Assembly (NCBI GenBank): GCA_964036155.1
Contig: OZ038422.1
Coordinates: 64,999,201-65,063,200, forward strand
Origin: Diploscapter coronatus
Taxonomy: Eukaryota; Nematoda; Chromadorea; Rhabditida; Rhabditidae
Reading direction: 5' to 3'
Length of the DNA: 64,000 nucleotides
Shown: piece by piece, positions 27,101 through 38,529 of the stretch
How the letters are laid out: every line of letters starts with the position of its first letter
Position numbering within the stretch: the first letter of the stretch is position 1
The notes under the pieces: generated by a model
Databases searched by the model: none
Seen by the model: only the letters and a program-made list of their open reading frames with translations
Told to the model about the DNA's origin: nothing
Position numbers and translations under genes: made by a program

Positions 27101-29293
27101 TTGTAGAACAGTCCATAGTACTGTCTGGCGAGGAGTGGGAGGACGAAGTTCTTGAAGCAGACCTTCTTCCCAGCCAAGGAAATCAACTCGATTGGTTTTC
27201 TTCGCGAAAATACGCTCCAGAACGCTCCGAAATACGTGTCGACGAAGCCGGATTCCGCCTGAGAAGTTGAAATTTCATAGAAAGAGAGACTAAAACTTTC
27301 TTTATGAACAGACGGCGTTACATTGATCAATATTATGTTCATGAATTCTCGGATAAAAAAATCTTTATTCAAATTGCCGAAATAAGAAAAAAAGACGATA
27401 AAATCAAGCATTAGGATTCTTCTGAAAATACGCCAAGATAAAGCCTTTTTTCAATTTACTGTCTTATTAAAGTGTTTAGCAACAATACTTGTAGATAATA
27501 AATAAATAGAACAACGATGAAGGCAAATACGCCTATTGATCAATGCAACACCTCAGAATTTTAGAATTTCCAAAAAATTACGATAATAAAACCTACCGTA
27601 TCCCACCAGGCGATGTCAATGTCCCTGTCAAAATTCGTGTCGTTAATGAATTGCGATGCGTACAAATTGACGAAGTCGCACATGTGATGGTACAAGTTCA
27701 TAGCTGCGTCGAGCTGAAAAATTTGTTTATTTTCAATTTTCCTATCAAAAGTATCCTTGTTTCAATAAAAAAAAAATTAACCTTAATGATTACTGTCGGT
27801 CTTTCGAAAATCACGTCACAATGCTGTTTGTCGACGCGAAAATCGTCGTACGATTTGAAGTGCTCCAATTCGAATGCCCTGAAATGTTGCAAAATAAAAA
27901 CTAAAAAAGTTACAATTTAGCACATTAACAAAAATTCAAAAAGAAATAACAGTAAGAGCAGTCTTACAGTACGTATAAAATAGTATCATCAAATAGATTT
28001 CGAAGTGAATGTTTATCACAAGTTTAAACTCTCCCACCAACTCTGGAGATAGCTTTTATGCTGTAGATTCGCCAGAATCGCGGTCGGGTAGAACTTCTCG
28101 CAGTTGCCACCGACTTCACCAGAGTGAATGATGTCATTACGGTATCTGAAAATCGGGGAAAATCAATAAATCGATATTTTTAAAAGGAGCGAATAAAATG
28201 GTTTGATAATCGAATGGTCGTGAACATGTCACATTTCAACATTTTCTGAAACATACTTAAAGGTCATATGCTTCAAATTTATTTCAAAATATGGATTAGA
28301 AATTTCCTGAGGTCAATGAAAAAATGTTCTCTTTAAATCAGAGAAAAATTTCAACCTAGCCGATCCCTTGGCTTTGAAGCTGCGAAAATCGAAGAAAATG
28401 TTGCGTCCCGAGCAATAGCGTAGTTGACCGCTGCAGGCGAGCGTCGTCTTTTCCTGAAATTAGCATAACTAACCAATTATCTAGACTTAACCACCACGAA
28501 TTATCTATTTACTAATTATCTTAGTTTAATTACCTCTTCTTTCGACGCGCAAATGTCGCTGAGCAGCTGGCGTTCCTTCAAATAGCCGAAATCGCCTTGG
28601 TCGTAGAAAGTCTGCTTTGTCCGAGGGTTCGGGAGATTTCTGAAAGCATTGGATATGTTTCAGAAGATCATCACGAAACTTTTTGGAGATAAAATTCGAC
28701 CCAGCTATAAATCTCTGCCTAACTTAACAGAATGTAAAAACTTTACGAAAGAGACTGGTTTTTGAAATGTTGAAAATCCGCACTTTCTGCATTTAGGCAG
28801 TCCGAATTCAGCGGAATACGTCGAATTCGCGGCGCACGTCGATTCGAAGCCCCAGCATCGACCGTTGTTGAGCATCTCTGGCTGAAAGCGGAAAATTAGA
28901 AATTTCAAAAAATGGCATTTTCAAACTCATAATTTGTTCTTTCAGCTTAAAGTTTTCTGTAAAAAACATAAGTTTCAAAAAAAATAATTTATAGATGAGC
29001 AAAAATATGCTCTTAATTGATCAATGCGGCGGCTGCGTTTAAAATCAAACAAAATGGGCTTCAAAGAAAATAGGGGATTAGTAGTCATTTTTCAATTCCC
29101 GTCTCCTTACCGTAATCGAACATTTCGAATCCTCCAAGCATTTCTTCTTGAGCCCTTCGTCATTTCTGATTTTGTATTCCAGCAATTTTTTGGGCAATTC
29201 GAGTTCGTCCGTCCAATGCGAGGCTACCGTGCCCTCGACGTGATCGGGAATCAGAAGGCTGACGATAAAAACAACGGCTAGTCCGTTGTTCAT
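18131..29293 (-). CDS. EOGT: EGF-domain-specific O-GlcNAc transferase (GT61 family)
   Basis: Fourteen exons, 5' to 3' on the minus strand: 29293-29111, 28881-28784, 28639-28534, 28453-28356, 28145-28020, 27878-27782, 27713-27597, 27258-27091, 26786-26628, 21249-21191, 21143-21024, 20283-20202, 19626-19513, 18235-18131. Every phase agrees, giving 543 residues, close to the roughly 527 of vertebrate EOGT. The enzyme moves GlcNAc from UDP-GlcNAc to Ser or Thr in EGF repeats inside the ER. Seen here: a signal peptide ([15 protein letters not shown]); the Cys-rich amino half; [11 protein letters not shown] near residue 375; the family block [13 protein letters not shown] (about 419-431) followed by [20 protein letters not shown]; then KFTNYSFD. 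The protein ends GNHEL, a variant of the KDEL-type ER retention signal. Intron 9 (5.4 kb) contains another gene on the opposite strand. Confidence 0.95.
19627..21023. other. Introns of EOGT in its 3' half
   Basis: Apart from the exon at 20202-20283 this stretch holds only AT-rich intron DNA, as does 18236-19512. No repeat or second gene was recognised. Confidence 0.6.
21964..21969 (+). promoter_or_regulatory. Likely trans-splice acceptor of the nested gene
   Basis: GTTCAG ends 8 bases before the ATG at 21978, after a long pyrimidine-rich stretch. Confidence 0.5.
21978..26247 (+). CDS. Four-pass membrane protein nested in an EOGT intron
   Basis: Exons: 21978-22016, 23388-23598, 23884-23972, 24026-24118, 24240-24374, 25307-25490, 25908-26017, 26134-26247; phases agree and give 324 residues. 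The first 120 residues are polar and probably cytoplasmic, with the basic, Ser-rich stretch [19 protein letters not shown], which could be phosphorylated. Four hydrophobic spans follow at about 129-153, 160-178, 190-216 and 236-262. A charged loop ([15 protein letters not shown]) lies between the third and fourth, and a polar, acidic tail ends SEKVV. The layout recalls tetraspan or MARVEL-like proteins, but no signature such as a CCG motif is present and the family was not recognised. AATAAA at 26543-26548 lies before the next EOGT exon, so the transcript can end inside the intron. Confidence 0.88.
22060..22300 (+). repeat. Three diverged tandem units of about 96 bases
   Basis: Units begin near 22060, 22156 and 22251, each with ATGATAAAAGATA or a near match (ATGATGAAAGATA in the third), followed at a similar spacing by AAAATCGACTGG, AAAATCGGCTGG and AAATATTGGTTGG. 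The first two units also share a segment reading TATAAAGTGGAGC and TATGAAATGGACC. A related stretch lies near 59118-59175. The array is in intron 1 of the nested gene. Confidence 0.65.
25762..25883 (+). mobile_element. MITE-like element, family 2, short copy
   Basis: Inverted ends: left GCCTTACAAGCCGCATTCTTTG, quoted in part as GCCTTACAAGCC, and right GGATAAGGCTTGTAAAGGC. The interior run GCAAGACGTTCCCAAAGGAT matches, in reverse orientation, the larger element at 31217-31545. It lies in intron 6 of the nested gene, so it is also inside EOGT intron 9. Confidence 0.75.
26543..26548 (+). terminator. Possible polyadenylation signal of the nested gene
   Basis: AATAAA about 300 bases after the stop and 80 bases before EOGT exon 9. 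Confidence 0.45.
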
Positions 29294-29308
29294 CACATTT
29301 ATTGCCTG
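29291..29308 (-). promoter_or_regulatory. EOGT trans-splice acceptor and start-stop uORF
   Basis: On the minus strand TTTTTCAG ends at 29306. The leader that follows reads GCAATAAATGTGATGAAC. It holds an ATG directly followed by TGA, and that TGA overlaps the true ATG (29293-29291). A ribosome starting at the first ATG would stop at once. Confidence 0.6.
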
Positions 29309-30924
29309 AAAAATCAAAAAGTAGCGAGTTAAAAAAGAAATCGGCTTCTTGGAAAGCTCAAACATTTCGGAAGCGATAACTTGAAAAATTCAGAATTTTT
29401 CAAACTTTCGACCTCCGAAACGACTCAATTTTGCACAAACAGCTCGGTAAAAGAAGTAAAACAACGTTTAACAATAGCACGATGGTTAGTGTCAAACCAC
29501 TGGGTGAAAAGGCAAAATTCGAAAATCTCTCCGTAACCGATTTATTGATTGGATTTGGATGTTTTGAGCCGCCGCAGTTAAGTAAAATTGCAATTCATAT
29601 ATGGCCACGATAAAATAAGTTTACACGAACGGGAAAACGCATCGATGAAAGTCGGTGGTTGAGAATGGCAAGAAAAAATAAACGATCGAATAATTTCGCC
29701 AAGTTCAAAAATTGACAAAATAGCACGACAATGAAGAAAGTAGTGTGTGCCCTTCAAAATTCTCGTACTTTTTCATTTTTCTTCCACAAATCCGTATCCT
29801 GTCAATGTTCTAACCACCAAAAATTTCAAAGACGGTAGTTTATAGCAGCTAAATTTTAGAAAACCGGGAGTTTTGTTCAGGAAAAACGAACACAAATCAA
29901 AAATCGAGTAAAATGCACAGAGGGATCTAGAAGTCATAGGTATCTATCTCAAAATTAGAATACCGTAATAATATAAAAATCGATAAGTTCAAAGATTTTA
30001 CGATATTCCAAAAGTAGGCACGAGCGAGAAAATCGCAATATAAAATAGGGTCGAGGATGAAATTGAAGGAAAGACGGAAAAGCTTCAAACTTTCGTCCTG
30101 GCAAACAAATAGAATAAGTGAATGTCTGAAGCACAAAATAATGCGTGATGTTTTCGGGACATGAAATTAAAAATTCACGACAAAATAGGCCTTAGAAACC
30201 GAACCTCGGTAGACGAAGATGCGTACATTTTGCCATATTTTAGATTTTTAAGCAAAATATATGCACGAAATTTACAGGAAGATGTTCAACTCATGACAGG
30301 CGAAAATTTAAAAATAAAGCGATCTTATTTAACGAAAAATTGCGTCCCTGAAACTCCAAATAAGGCCCAATCGTTGTATTTTGTAAGTCATACTAACTAC
30401 AGGAAAATGGAATTTTGGCAAGTTTTTTTTCCATTCAATAATAAAATTTTCCGCCAAAATTCCTAACTTTTGCAAAAAAAATAATAATTTTAAAGAGATC
30501 GCAAAAGTGATAGTTTGTTGAATGTACTAGCAAAATGATATCCAAAAATAAATGATCAAAGCTTCGAAAAAATAAAAATCTAATGAAACAACTATTTGAA
30601 AAATGATCAAGTTTTAAATCGCTTGCAAATCTTCATTTTTCAAAGCCTCGATACACTAACTTACAGAAGTTCCCTTATCACTGCTATTCAATTCTTATCA
30701 TTTCTTATCCCGACTTGTAAGTTTCCGAACCATTATAACCGTATAGAACGAGATAGTGTACCGTTCAAAAGAGAGAGAGAGAGAGAGAGAGAAAATCTTC
30801 TTTTCGTTTTTCGAAAATATGCACTATCTTGTTTTATGCGGCTAATCGTGGCTGGGAAACCTACAAATTTGATTTTATCTTTCAATATCTGTCCTAATCA
30901 GCTTTCTTATCACAGACTGGGAAC
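29294..30924. other. Interval between EOGT and nud-2
   Basis: AT-rich DNA between the 5' end of EOGT and the 3' end of nud-2, both on the minus strand. No exon is recognised. It holds a (GA)n run and presumably the EOGT promoter. Confidence 0.6.
30771..30791. repeat. (GA)n microsatellite
   Basis: Unbroken GA dinucleotides over 21 bases. Confidence 0.9.
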
Positions 30925-33900
30925 TCAATCGGTCGACATAGTGGGCTGAGTGATGTGCTGCGGAGAGCCTTTGGACTGGACGCGGAGGCCTGAAATTTTC
31001 AAACTTTGCCACTTTTAAGAAAAAAACAAGTTTCAAGGGTCATTTTTCCAAACTATTCAAATTTTTTCTAAAGTCAGTGATAAGTAAGAAATAAGATTTC
31101 TTCTAATTGCTAGAAATGAAACTTTTTTTCTAAACACCAAAACATAAAGAATAGAGAAAATCCCATCTGGTGGATAATTAGATTAGCGATATCCAAAGAA
31201 ATTTTCCAAACCCCACGACCTTACAACAAGCCTTATCCCTTCGGAACGTCCTGCTTTTACCATGATTGTGGGCAGAGAAGAAGAGAACAGTCTTTTTCTC
31301 TCGTTTTTCTCACTATTTCTTATCCGACTTAGACAGAGCTTAAGCCAGATCAATTGAGTTACCCCTTTAAGCCAAATTCTCCTACCGAAGTCTTGTTATG
31401 TACCCTCTATGTATCAATTTTCTATAGAAAAAAATTGATTTGAGTAACCCTTCCTTAGAATTCGTCGTTCTGGCTGAAAATCTGCCTATGCCTGTTCTCT
31501 TACTTCTCGCTATTTTCAAAGGATAAGGCTTGTAAAAGGTGGTGACCCCCTATTTGGCTTACCCGAGAGAACGGATTCCAGCCGATCGACTTTCACCATG
31601 AGGTCTTTGACGATACGATTCACGCAACCCGCGAAGCCTTTCGATTCAGGAACATCGCCCTCAAAATGCCTTTTTTATTTTTCAGATTTCGTATTTACTC
31701 CGACAAAATTGACATTTGTTTAATTGGATTTTATGCATGCAAAAATTTCAATCGCTTAAAGAAAACTTTGGTATGAATAAAACGTCAAATTATTCACTTT
31801 CTAAGATACTCTGAGTTTCAAAAATCTTACAAAAGCGCAGAGAAATGTTTCGATCATTTGTCATCAAGTAAATAATAATAATAATAATAATTTCAACAAA
31901 AAATAAATTGAACGAACCGAACAAACCTGAGCATTGTGGACGGGCGCGTGGTGGGCATTTTGGGGTTCGGTCGAATCGGATGTCGGAGCAGCCATTTCAG
32001 TCCGTCTCTTCTTCTCGTGGATCGGCTCCTCGGGTGCTGACGGTTCGTCGGATCGCTCGACCCGCAGAGGTCCGACCACCAAACGCGGACGCTCACCGCG
32101 CAACTCTTCTCTACAAAATTCCACTTGTGTTATAAGTTTGAAAATTTTAACTCTCAGAATTTTCTCATTGGTTCATAAAGAACTCATATTTCGCCATAAA
32201 CATTCGATATTTTTTCTTCAATTTTAGATTTTCAGAGATACTCTCGGCAAATATTCTAATTTCGTGAAATTACAACAAAAATTGTTCCCTTCTTCGAATT
32301 TTTACATTACATTTCCATTTCAAAGAAACTAGTTCTTAGTTGTTATAGATTTGACAAACTTTAAAATAAAATCATAAAGATTATTTTTCAATCCTTGGTA
32401 GGCGTCAACACTAATCCAGATAAGAGTTTGAAAAAATCAATCATTTATCGATTTTTCCCAAAATAATCGATTTATTACCTGAGCCTGTACATCTCCTCGT
32501 TGGCCTGTTGCCTCTCAGCGAGCTCGTTCTCTAACAAAGTAGAGCGCTCGATCGCATCGTTCAGCTGAAATTCTTATTTTGTGAAGCAGCAATAAACCTA
32601 TTCTGAAATAAGCGTGAACAATGTAGGAAGATTTTATATCATTTCATCATTACATTGAGACAGGACTAATGAAGTTTTTTTTTAACTTTGTCTAAATGAA
32701 AGACTTGAAACATATCTAAAACTATTTGGTATCTTGTAAAATGCTATCAATTAACTAGGAGAATCACGTGCTTTTTGTTGTTTTTAATACAAAAATTGAA
32801 ACCTATTCAAAAATTAAAATTTTAAAAATATCAAAGAAAATTACCCTCTTTTCGAAGTCCTCGAGTAGTTGCTGATTGTTGCGTTCGTGCCTCTCGAGGT
32901 CGTCGTTCTTCTGTTCCAATTCGCGAGTGCGCTCCTTCACCAAGAGGTTCTCCTTTTGTAGGACGTCGATCTGACAAACTCACTTGTGAAGCGGAAAAAC
33001 GAGACTATTGAACCTGACGCAGGAAAAAATGGGCAGTCTCCTCTTATCTCATTTTCCATTTTCGGAAAGGGGAAAAGCGAGAAGATGAGGCTCCGCTCAT
33101 TTTTCTTTGTGTCAGGTCCAATAACCTCGTTTTTCCGCTTCACTAATATTTTATTTTCGAGATTTTTTTATTTTAAAGAAGTTAAATTTGGTAGAAAATA
33201 TTCCAATTTTGTACGATTAAAAAACTAAACAATTAAAGTTAAGAAATAAACTTTTGCCTTTGCAAAGATTTTTTAATTTTGTAAAAGTTCACCTGTTTCC
33301 TCAAACTCTCCTCCAACTTGACCCACTGCTTGCGAGACTCGTCGAGTTTCTCCTGGAATTTTGAAGATAAGTTTCAAATACAGCTTAAAATGTGATGAAA
33401 GAAGTAAAGAATAATTAACTTGTTATGTTGAAACCAATTACCTGCGCTCTTTCCGAATCTCTCCCACTGGTCTGCACTTTGTTTTTGTAGGTGCTCAGCT
33501 CTTTGGTTTTCTGAAAAGCAAATATAAAATGATATTGAAACTTCAAAGAAAAGTCATATTTTCTAAAAAAAAAAATGATTTTTTTGAAACGGTGCTCTCA
33601 AAACATAGGACAATTCATGAGTTTTAGACAAAAAAAATTGTTTATATCAAAGTCCAACAAGATATTTTTAGATGGGAATTTTAAAGATTTTCCGAAAGAA
33701 AAAATAAATTTAATTAACCTGTTCGAGTTCCATCTCGAGGAGCTTCTCAATTTCCGCGCTCGACGCCTTCATCTCGTCGAACTCCTCGCGTGACTGATTG
33801 TACAATTCCTGGAGAATTTTTTCTCATTTCAGGAAGAAATGAATTTATGATTCAAGTAAGTTTCAGCCAAAGGTTATCTCATTTTACGTTCCCTCTAAAC

Positions 33901-34093
33901 ATTCCAAAACTTTTTTGATAACAATCTAAGCTCAAAAAGTAATTATCAAATTTCAAAACTCGAAAAGATTATACTCCTCGCAAAATTTATATTTGATCAA
34001 CAAAAACCAAACTACCTGAAAGTGCAGGACCTGCTGCACGAGCTGATCGGTGTTCATCGACTTGAGTGCGTTCGCGTCCAACGACGTCGACAT
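30925..34093 (-). CDS. nud-2: NudE/NDEL1-type nuclear distribution protein
   Basis: Nine exons on the minus strand: 34093-34016, 33808-33719, 33510-33442, 33352-33293, 32970-32845, 32564-32479, 32110-31927, 31659-31563, 30989-30925; total 284 residues, near the length of the short nematode NudE. NudE proteins are dimeric coiled coils that bring LIS1 to cytoplasmic dynein for nuclear and centrosome movement. Residues 1 to about 185 are almost wholly heptad-like. The diagnostic block is RTRELEQKNDDLERHER, then LLEDFEKRLNDAIER and LLENELAERQ. The later part is polar, with a run of charged residues (HEKKRRTE), and ends with NRIVKDLMVKVDRLESVLS, the usual carboxy-terminal NudE motif. Exon 8 uses an unusual acceptor, TTTTGAG. 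Two inverted-repeat elements sit in introns 4 and 8. Confidence 0.93.
31217..31545. mobile_element. MITE-like element, family 2, long copy
   Basis: Left end GACCTTACAACAAGCCTTATCC, quoted in part as CAAGCCTTATCC, and right end GGATAAGGCTTGTAAAAGG form inverted repeats about 330 bases apart. The segment 31217-31310 is the reverse complement of most of the copy at 25762-25883. It lies in intron 8 of nud-2 and encodes nothing evident. Confidence 0.75.
32986..33143. mobile_element. MITE-like hairpin element, family 3
   Basis: The element begins GTGAAGCGGAAAAACGAG, and the complement of its right end reads the same. Similarity continues for about 50 bases inward on each arm (ACTATTGAACCTGACGC against GTTATTGGACCTGACAC), so most of the 158 bases can fold on itself. 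It lies 15 bases from the acceptor of nud-2 exon 5. Confidence 0.85.
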
Positions 34094-35795
34094 TTTGAAC
34101 GATCTGAAAAAATTTAATTTTAATAATTTCAAGGTTTTGATTGAAACGAGCAATTTCTTCAGAATCAGAGTGGAAATATGAACAAACTGATATCTAATTT
34201 ATAGAAATCAAAGATATTTCGAATCTAAAAATTATCGAGCAAAATTTTCTAAAAAAAAAATGAGACGAAATGTCGAAATTTGTGCATGAAAAAAGAGATT
34301 CTGAGTCATCGTTAAAAGTCCAACAAAACGGTGCAAAATTAACCCAAAAAGAGAATTGATAAAAATCGATCATTTTTGATAACGCGATAAGGAAATCAAG
34401 AATCAGTCGTGAACTTTCCCGACCGAGTGCGACAAAAGACGAGAAAATCGATATTTGGCTAACAGGAAGTGAGACGAGAGATAGCAGAGAATACAGAGAG
34501 TGGAAAAGAAAAAATGCGAAAGAACGCAAGGAATAAGCTGGAATGAGAGAGGCGAATGACACTGACTTTGTCATATGAGAGAGAAAGGAGAAAGAAATAG
34601 AAATAGGGAGAGAACGCAGAGAATAAACAAAGGGAGGAAGAAAGAATATCCCATTTGCGCCTTCAGGAACTTATTAGTTTGTACAGCTGAATGGAATGTG
34701 AAAACGTTCGGGATACGGCGCACGCGACCTTCACTTTTTATGTGATAGATAAACAAAGGGATTGTTTGATTGAAGAAAAAGGATTAAAGATAAAGGTAAA
34801 GGATATCTCACTATATCATTTGATTATTTGCCTCCCCTTCCGCTCTTTTCTCGTCGCGTACTGTCTCGTTGTGAAAAATCGTCATTTCTGGCTTAAATTC
34901 AATCTGAATTTTAAATTCTACTGTCGCTGCTAAAAAGTGCCCTAGCCTGTGTAGGAGTGACGAGCGGCCGTCAGCAATCGGAATTAATGAAAAGCTATTA
35001 GGGCAACATGATGAAACACAGGAAACAATGAAAATCCGACAAAATAGAGAATGAAAAATAAATTCAGTCTAAAATCGAACGAGTACGGTTCTTCTGCCTC
35101 TCACGTCTCTCCTATATCTCCGCTTTATATCACCCGCTTGGCTTACAATGTAAAGAGGAGGATAAATGGCGTAGTGTATCCGATATGAAATAATTAACGA
35201 TAAGATCAGGAAAAACTTGGATAAATGGAATACAAATAGACTTTTTGCGCGTTTTCTTAGATGCGATGCTTACCGATTTACATCTACTGTAGGGCGACTA
35301 TACATCGGTACTTCACCGAAAAACGTACAACTTTTCAAGTTCATCGTCTAAAAATGGCTCATGACCTCGCAAAAGCCTCTGGCTTTGTCATACAAAAGTG
35401 TCACTGCCAGCATTTACGCATTGAGCTCCGTTTGAATTATTGCAACGATTTGTGGCCATACCCTAGGATTCAAATTACGTCGTATAAAATTAAAAAGTTT
35501 ATCTTTCAGTGAGATTTAGCATCTTACCATTTTGACAGGACGATCTCAGATCGCTAAAATGATAGTTTTGATAATGATCGATATCAATTTGTAAAAGTAA
35601 CTTTTCATTGCGCTAGTTCAATCGAAATTTCAGATCTCATGTCATTGGCATACTTCAGGAAAATTTGTTCGAAATACGACAAATGTATGATCTTCATTTT
35701 TCTCACGCAAGCATTTATAAGCCACTCTACTCCTTATCAATGCTGCTCGCATTTGGTGTCGCTTCTGTGTCGAAAACCGGTGGTAAAGCATCAAA
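34094..35795. other. Interval between nud-2 and the first carboxypeptidase
   Basis: Divergent upstream region of both genes. Next to nud-2 an acceptor (TTTTCAG on the minus strand, 34110-34104) lies 10 bases before its ATG. A purine-rich stretch (many GA, AGAGA and GGAAG words) runs from about 34430 to 34640. No exon was recognised. Confidence 0.6.
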
Positions 35796-38427
35796 ATGCC
35801 GCGGAGCACTTGCCTATTGATTTTATCAGTTATCCTAGGACTTGGGTTTGCATACAAATCTGGAGGTAACCAAGATCGAATTTAGATCTGCTGACCAAAT
35901 CGTTAATTTACCGGGTGCTCCAAGCGTCAGTTTCAAGCAGTATGCCGGATACTACGCTGTGGGTGACAATAAGGAGGACATGCTTCATTACTGGTGAGCT
36001 CTAATTTAAAAAAGGTAATTCGGAAATTTCATAACCTCGAAACTTGAAGAGGGGATATGTGAAAGTTAGAGAACGTTTCTCCACTCTATTCTCACACTAT
36101 GCTCCACCTATTTTATCAAGGAGTGAGTTCGTGAGATTTTCGAATACCCGAAAAACTTGTAACTTTCAAAGAAAAAATCAGGTTCGTGGAATCGCAGAAC
36201 AACCCTGCAACAGATCCAGTGCTTGTATGGCTGACCGGAGGGTTCGTCTGGAGAGAATGCAATTTGGGCAATTCGTTACTTCGTTAAACTCATATAATTT
36301 CATTATCGATAGTTAAAATTATAGGGTAAGATGGGAGGAAATCTTCTGTCATATAATTTCGTAGGTAGCAAAGTAATGAGTTGTCCAGATTGCCAGGAAG
36401 AAAAAACTAAGTTCGAATTTTTATCTTCAGCCCAGGCTGCAGTGGTTTATCAGCACTTTTGGGCGAGTGGGGTCCATTCACGCCGAATCCCGATGGAGCT
36501 ACGCTGAGCATAAATCCCTACTCGTGGAATCAAAAGGCTTCGGTTTTAACGCTTGAAAGTCCTGCAGGAGTTGGATACAGTTACTCAACGAGCGCAGATT
36601 TGAGCACCGGTGATAATAAGGTAGCTAAAAAGTATCGTAAAAACTTTTTCTGAAATTTGTCTATCTTTCAAGAGTTGAAGTTGTTTACTAAGGCTCCTGT
36701 AGGAAAGTGCGAAATTCAGACTGCAGTCGAAAATTGGGAAGCGCTCGTAGCCTTTTTCAACGAGTTCCCGCAGTACAAGACCAACGACTTCTACGTGACT
36801 GGAGAGAGTTATGGCGGCATTTACGTGCCAACCCTTGTCCAAACGATCATGGACCGACAGAGTCAATTCAGCATCAATTTGAAGGTGGGATAATAATACC
36901 GTAGATGAAACTTTAGTAAGGTTTTCACAGCAATGCTATTTGACGAGATGACGTGACCTATCTTTATCTTTTCCCACACCTTTTCGTACTACTTTCCCTC
37001 GTCTCATATCCCTAACTATAGATTTCATCATTCTCTCGCCTTGTAGTAACTTCCAATTTTTATGACACTGACTCGATCATTCACTAAGTACTAAAATTTG
37101 ACACTGATTCTGATGATCAGTTACCTTGTCATGAAGCTGTACCTCTGAATAAAACACACCAAAGAGATTATAATAGTTTAGGGGTTCACGATCGGCAACG
37201 GGTGCGTGTCAGTGACGGAAAATACGGACGCTGAAGTTCAATTCCTTTACAACCATGGCTTGGTCGATGATACGTCAGTGAATTCCCAACTTTACGGACA
37301 TTTCTCTAGTTTTTAGCCAATGGCAGCAAGCCAAATCGCAGTGTTGCAACAACGATACGGACGACTGTCCGTGGCACACATTTGACTCGGGATTTTGTCA
37401 TGATTTCGTACGATCGGCGGTAGCGAATATTTGGTATGCGAGAATTACCCTTGCTAAATTTCATATGCATCGAAAGATATTATTTTAGTTAGAAATATTT
37501 CGATGAACGTTAGAAGTAGTTCAATTAAAAATTTTGTTTTTTAAATCTAACCCTTTCAATATGATCGAAAACCTAAGATGAGTATTTTAGGGACTCAGGG
37601 CTGAACCCCTACAATATGTACGCGTCTTGCGTCAACGCTAGTTTGAACATTTCTGCGCGATACAAGGCAGAATATTTCACTCGATTCGGGAAGATCGTTA
37701 ATCCTCTAGAGGTAAGGAAATTCTAGAAACTAGGAAAAATCAGAAGTTTTTAGCTCGGGGAATTGCCCTGCTTAAATGAAACTTCCGTGACAGCATACTT
37801 GAATCGTCCTGATGTGAGGAAGGCCTTGTTCGTCCCATCTTCGTTGCCTGCCTGGTCAATTTGCAACGATGACATCAATTACAACCTGTACCACAAAGAA
37901 GTCCGTGAAACGGCACCCATCTTTCAACGAGCGATACAGGCTGGATTGAAAGGTTTCATCAATCAAATCATGAACCTAGCTCAGCATCTTAAAAACTGTC
38001 GAGCTATCCTTCTTCAGATATAGAAAATTGAAGACGCTGATTGCATCATCTAATTTCTTGTTCAAGTGACACGAATTTCAGTCATGATCTACCACGGCGA
38101 CGTCGACATGGTATGTAATGTCTTGCTAGGATCTCGATTTGCAAGAAAACTCGGATTATCGGTATCGCAAAATCTTGCCTCAAGCCAAAACGTTGAAATT
38201 AGGTAAAACAAGCCGCGAAACATTTCATGGTTGATGGCCAAGTTGGAGGGTACCATACCATTTATGGGGATAACTTCCATTTCGTAACAGTTAGAGGATC
38301 GGGTCATATGGTGAAAATTTGTTTACATATAATTAATCAACCTTCCGATTTATTCCAGGTCCCAACGGATAAGCCATCAGTGGCCTACTTCATCATGGAT
38401 CACTTTTTGTTTGACAATTCGTTCTGA
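35796..38427 (+). CDS. Serine carboxypeptidase (S10), copy 1
   Basis: Twelve exons: 35796-35845, 35886-35993, 36182-36241, 36431-36620, 36720-36884, 37182-37273, 37317-37433, 37591-37711, 37754-37952, 38082-38161, 38203-38310, 38359-38427; 452 residues, the normal size for S10. The enzyme removes carboxy-terminal residues at acid pH, in lysosomes or in secretions. A signal peptide ([17 protein letters not shown]) is followed by [16 protein letters not shown]. The triad is visible: Ser166 in GESYGG, Asp374 in [10 protein letters not shown] and His429 in GSGHMVP. WLTGGPGCSGL forms the oxyanion region. Glu85 (GEWGPF) and Glu165 match the two glutamates near the carboxylate-binding site of yeast carboxypeptidase Y, so this copy looks fully equipped. 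Intron 1 is only 40 bases and starts GTTTGC. Exon 9 spans a position where copies 2 and 3 have an intron. Confidence 0.93.
36931..37050 (+). mobile_element. MITE-like element, family 6, copy A
   Basis: In intron 5 of carboxypeptidase copy 1. Left end has CTATTTGACGAGA; the complement of the right end reads ACTACAAGGCGAGA. The interior run CTCATATCCCTAACTATAG resembles CTCATTCCCTATCTCTAACT of the copy at 48947-49051. Confidence 0.6.
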
Positions 38428-38472
38428 GAAATGCGCTTGTTCTTGTTATTGTATAGATTGGTGATAATAAGT

Positions 38473-38478
38473 AATAAA
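38473..38478 (+). terminator. Polyadenylation signal, carboxypeptidase copy 1
   Basis: AATAAA 46 bases after the stop. Confidence 0.6.
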
Positions 38479-38529
38479 AACTTGAAAAAAATCGAAGTAT
38501 GCACATAACTTATTTTTTATCAGGCTCAG

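Noticed and set aside
26833..27411. Minus-strand open frame of 192 codons around EOGT exon 8
   Set aside because: Only 27091-27258 is coding. The flanks are intron sequence that happens to stay open.
32937..33228. Two similar peptides starting MKRKNE on opposite strands
   Set aside because: They are mirror products of the two arms of a palindromic repeat, not genes.
34194..34574. Minus-strand open frame of 126 codons upstream of nud-2
   Set aside because: A low-complexity product of the complement of purine-rich DNA; no acceptor, donor or family features.
35639..35869. Open frame of 76 codons before carboxypeptidase copy 1
   Set aside because: It is in phase with exon 2 only by reading over the signal-peptide exon. 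The 40-base intron model gives a proper signal peptide and mirrors copy 2.
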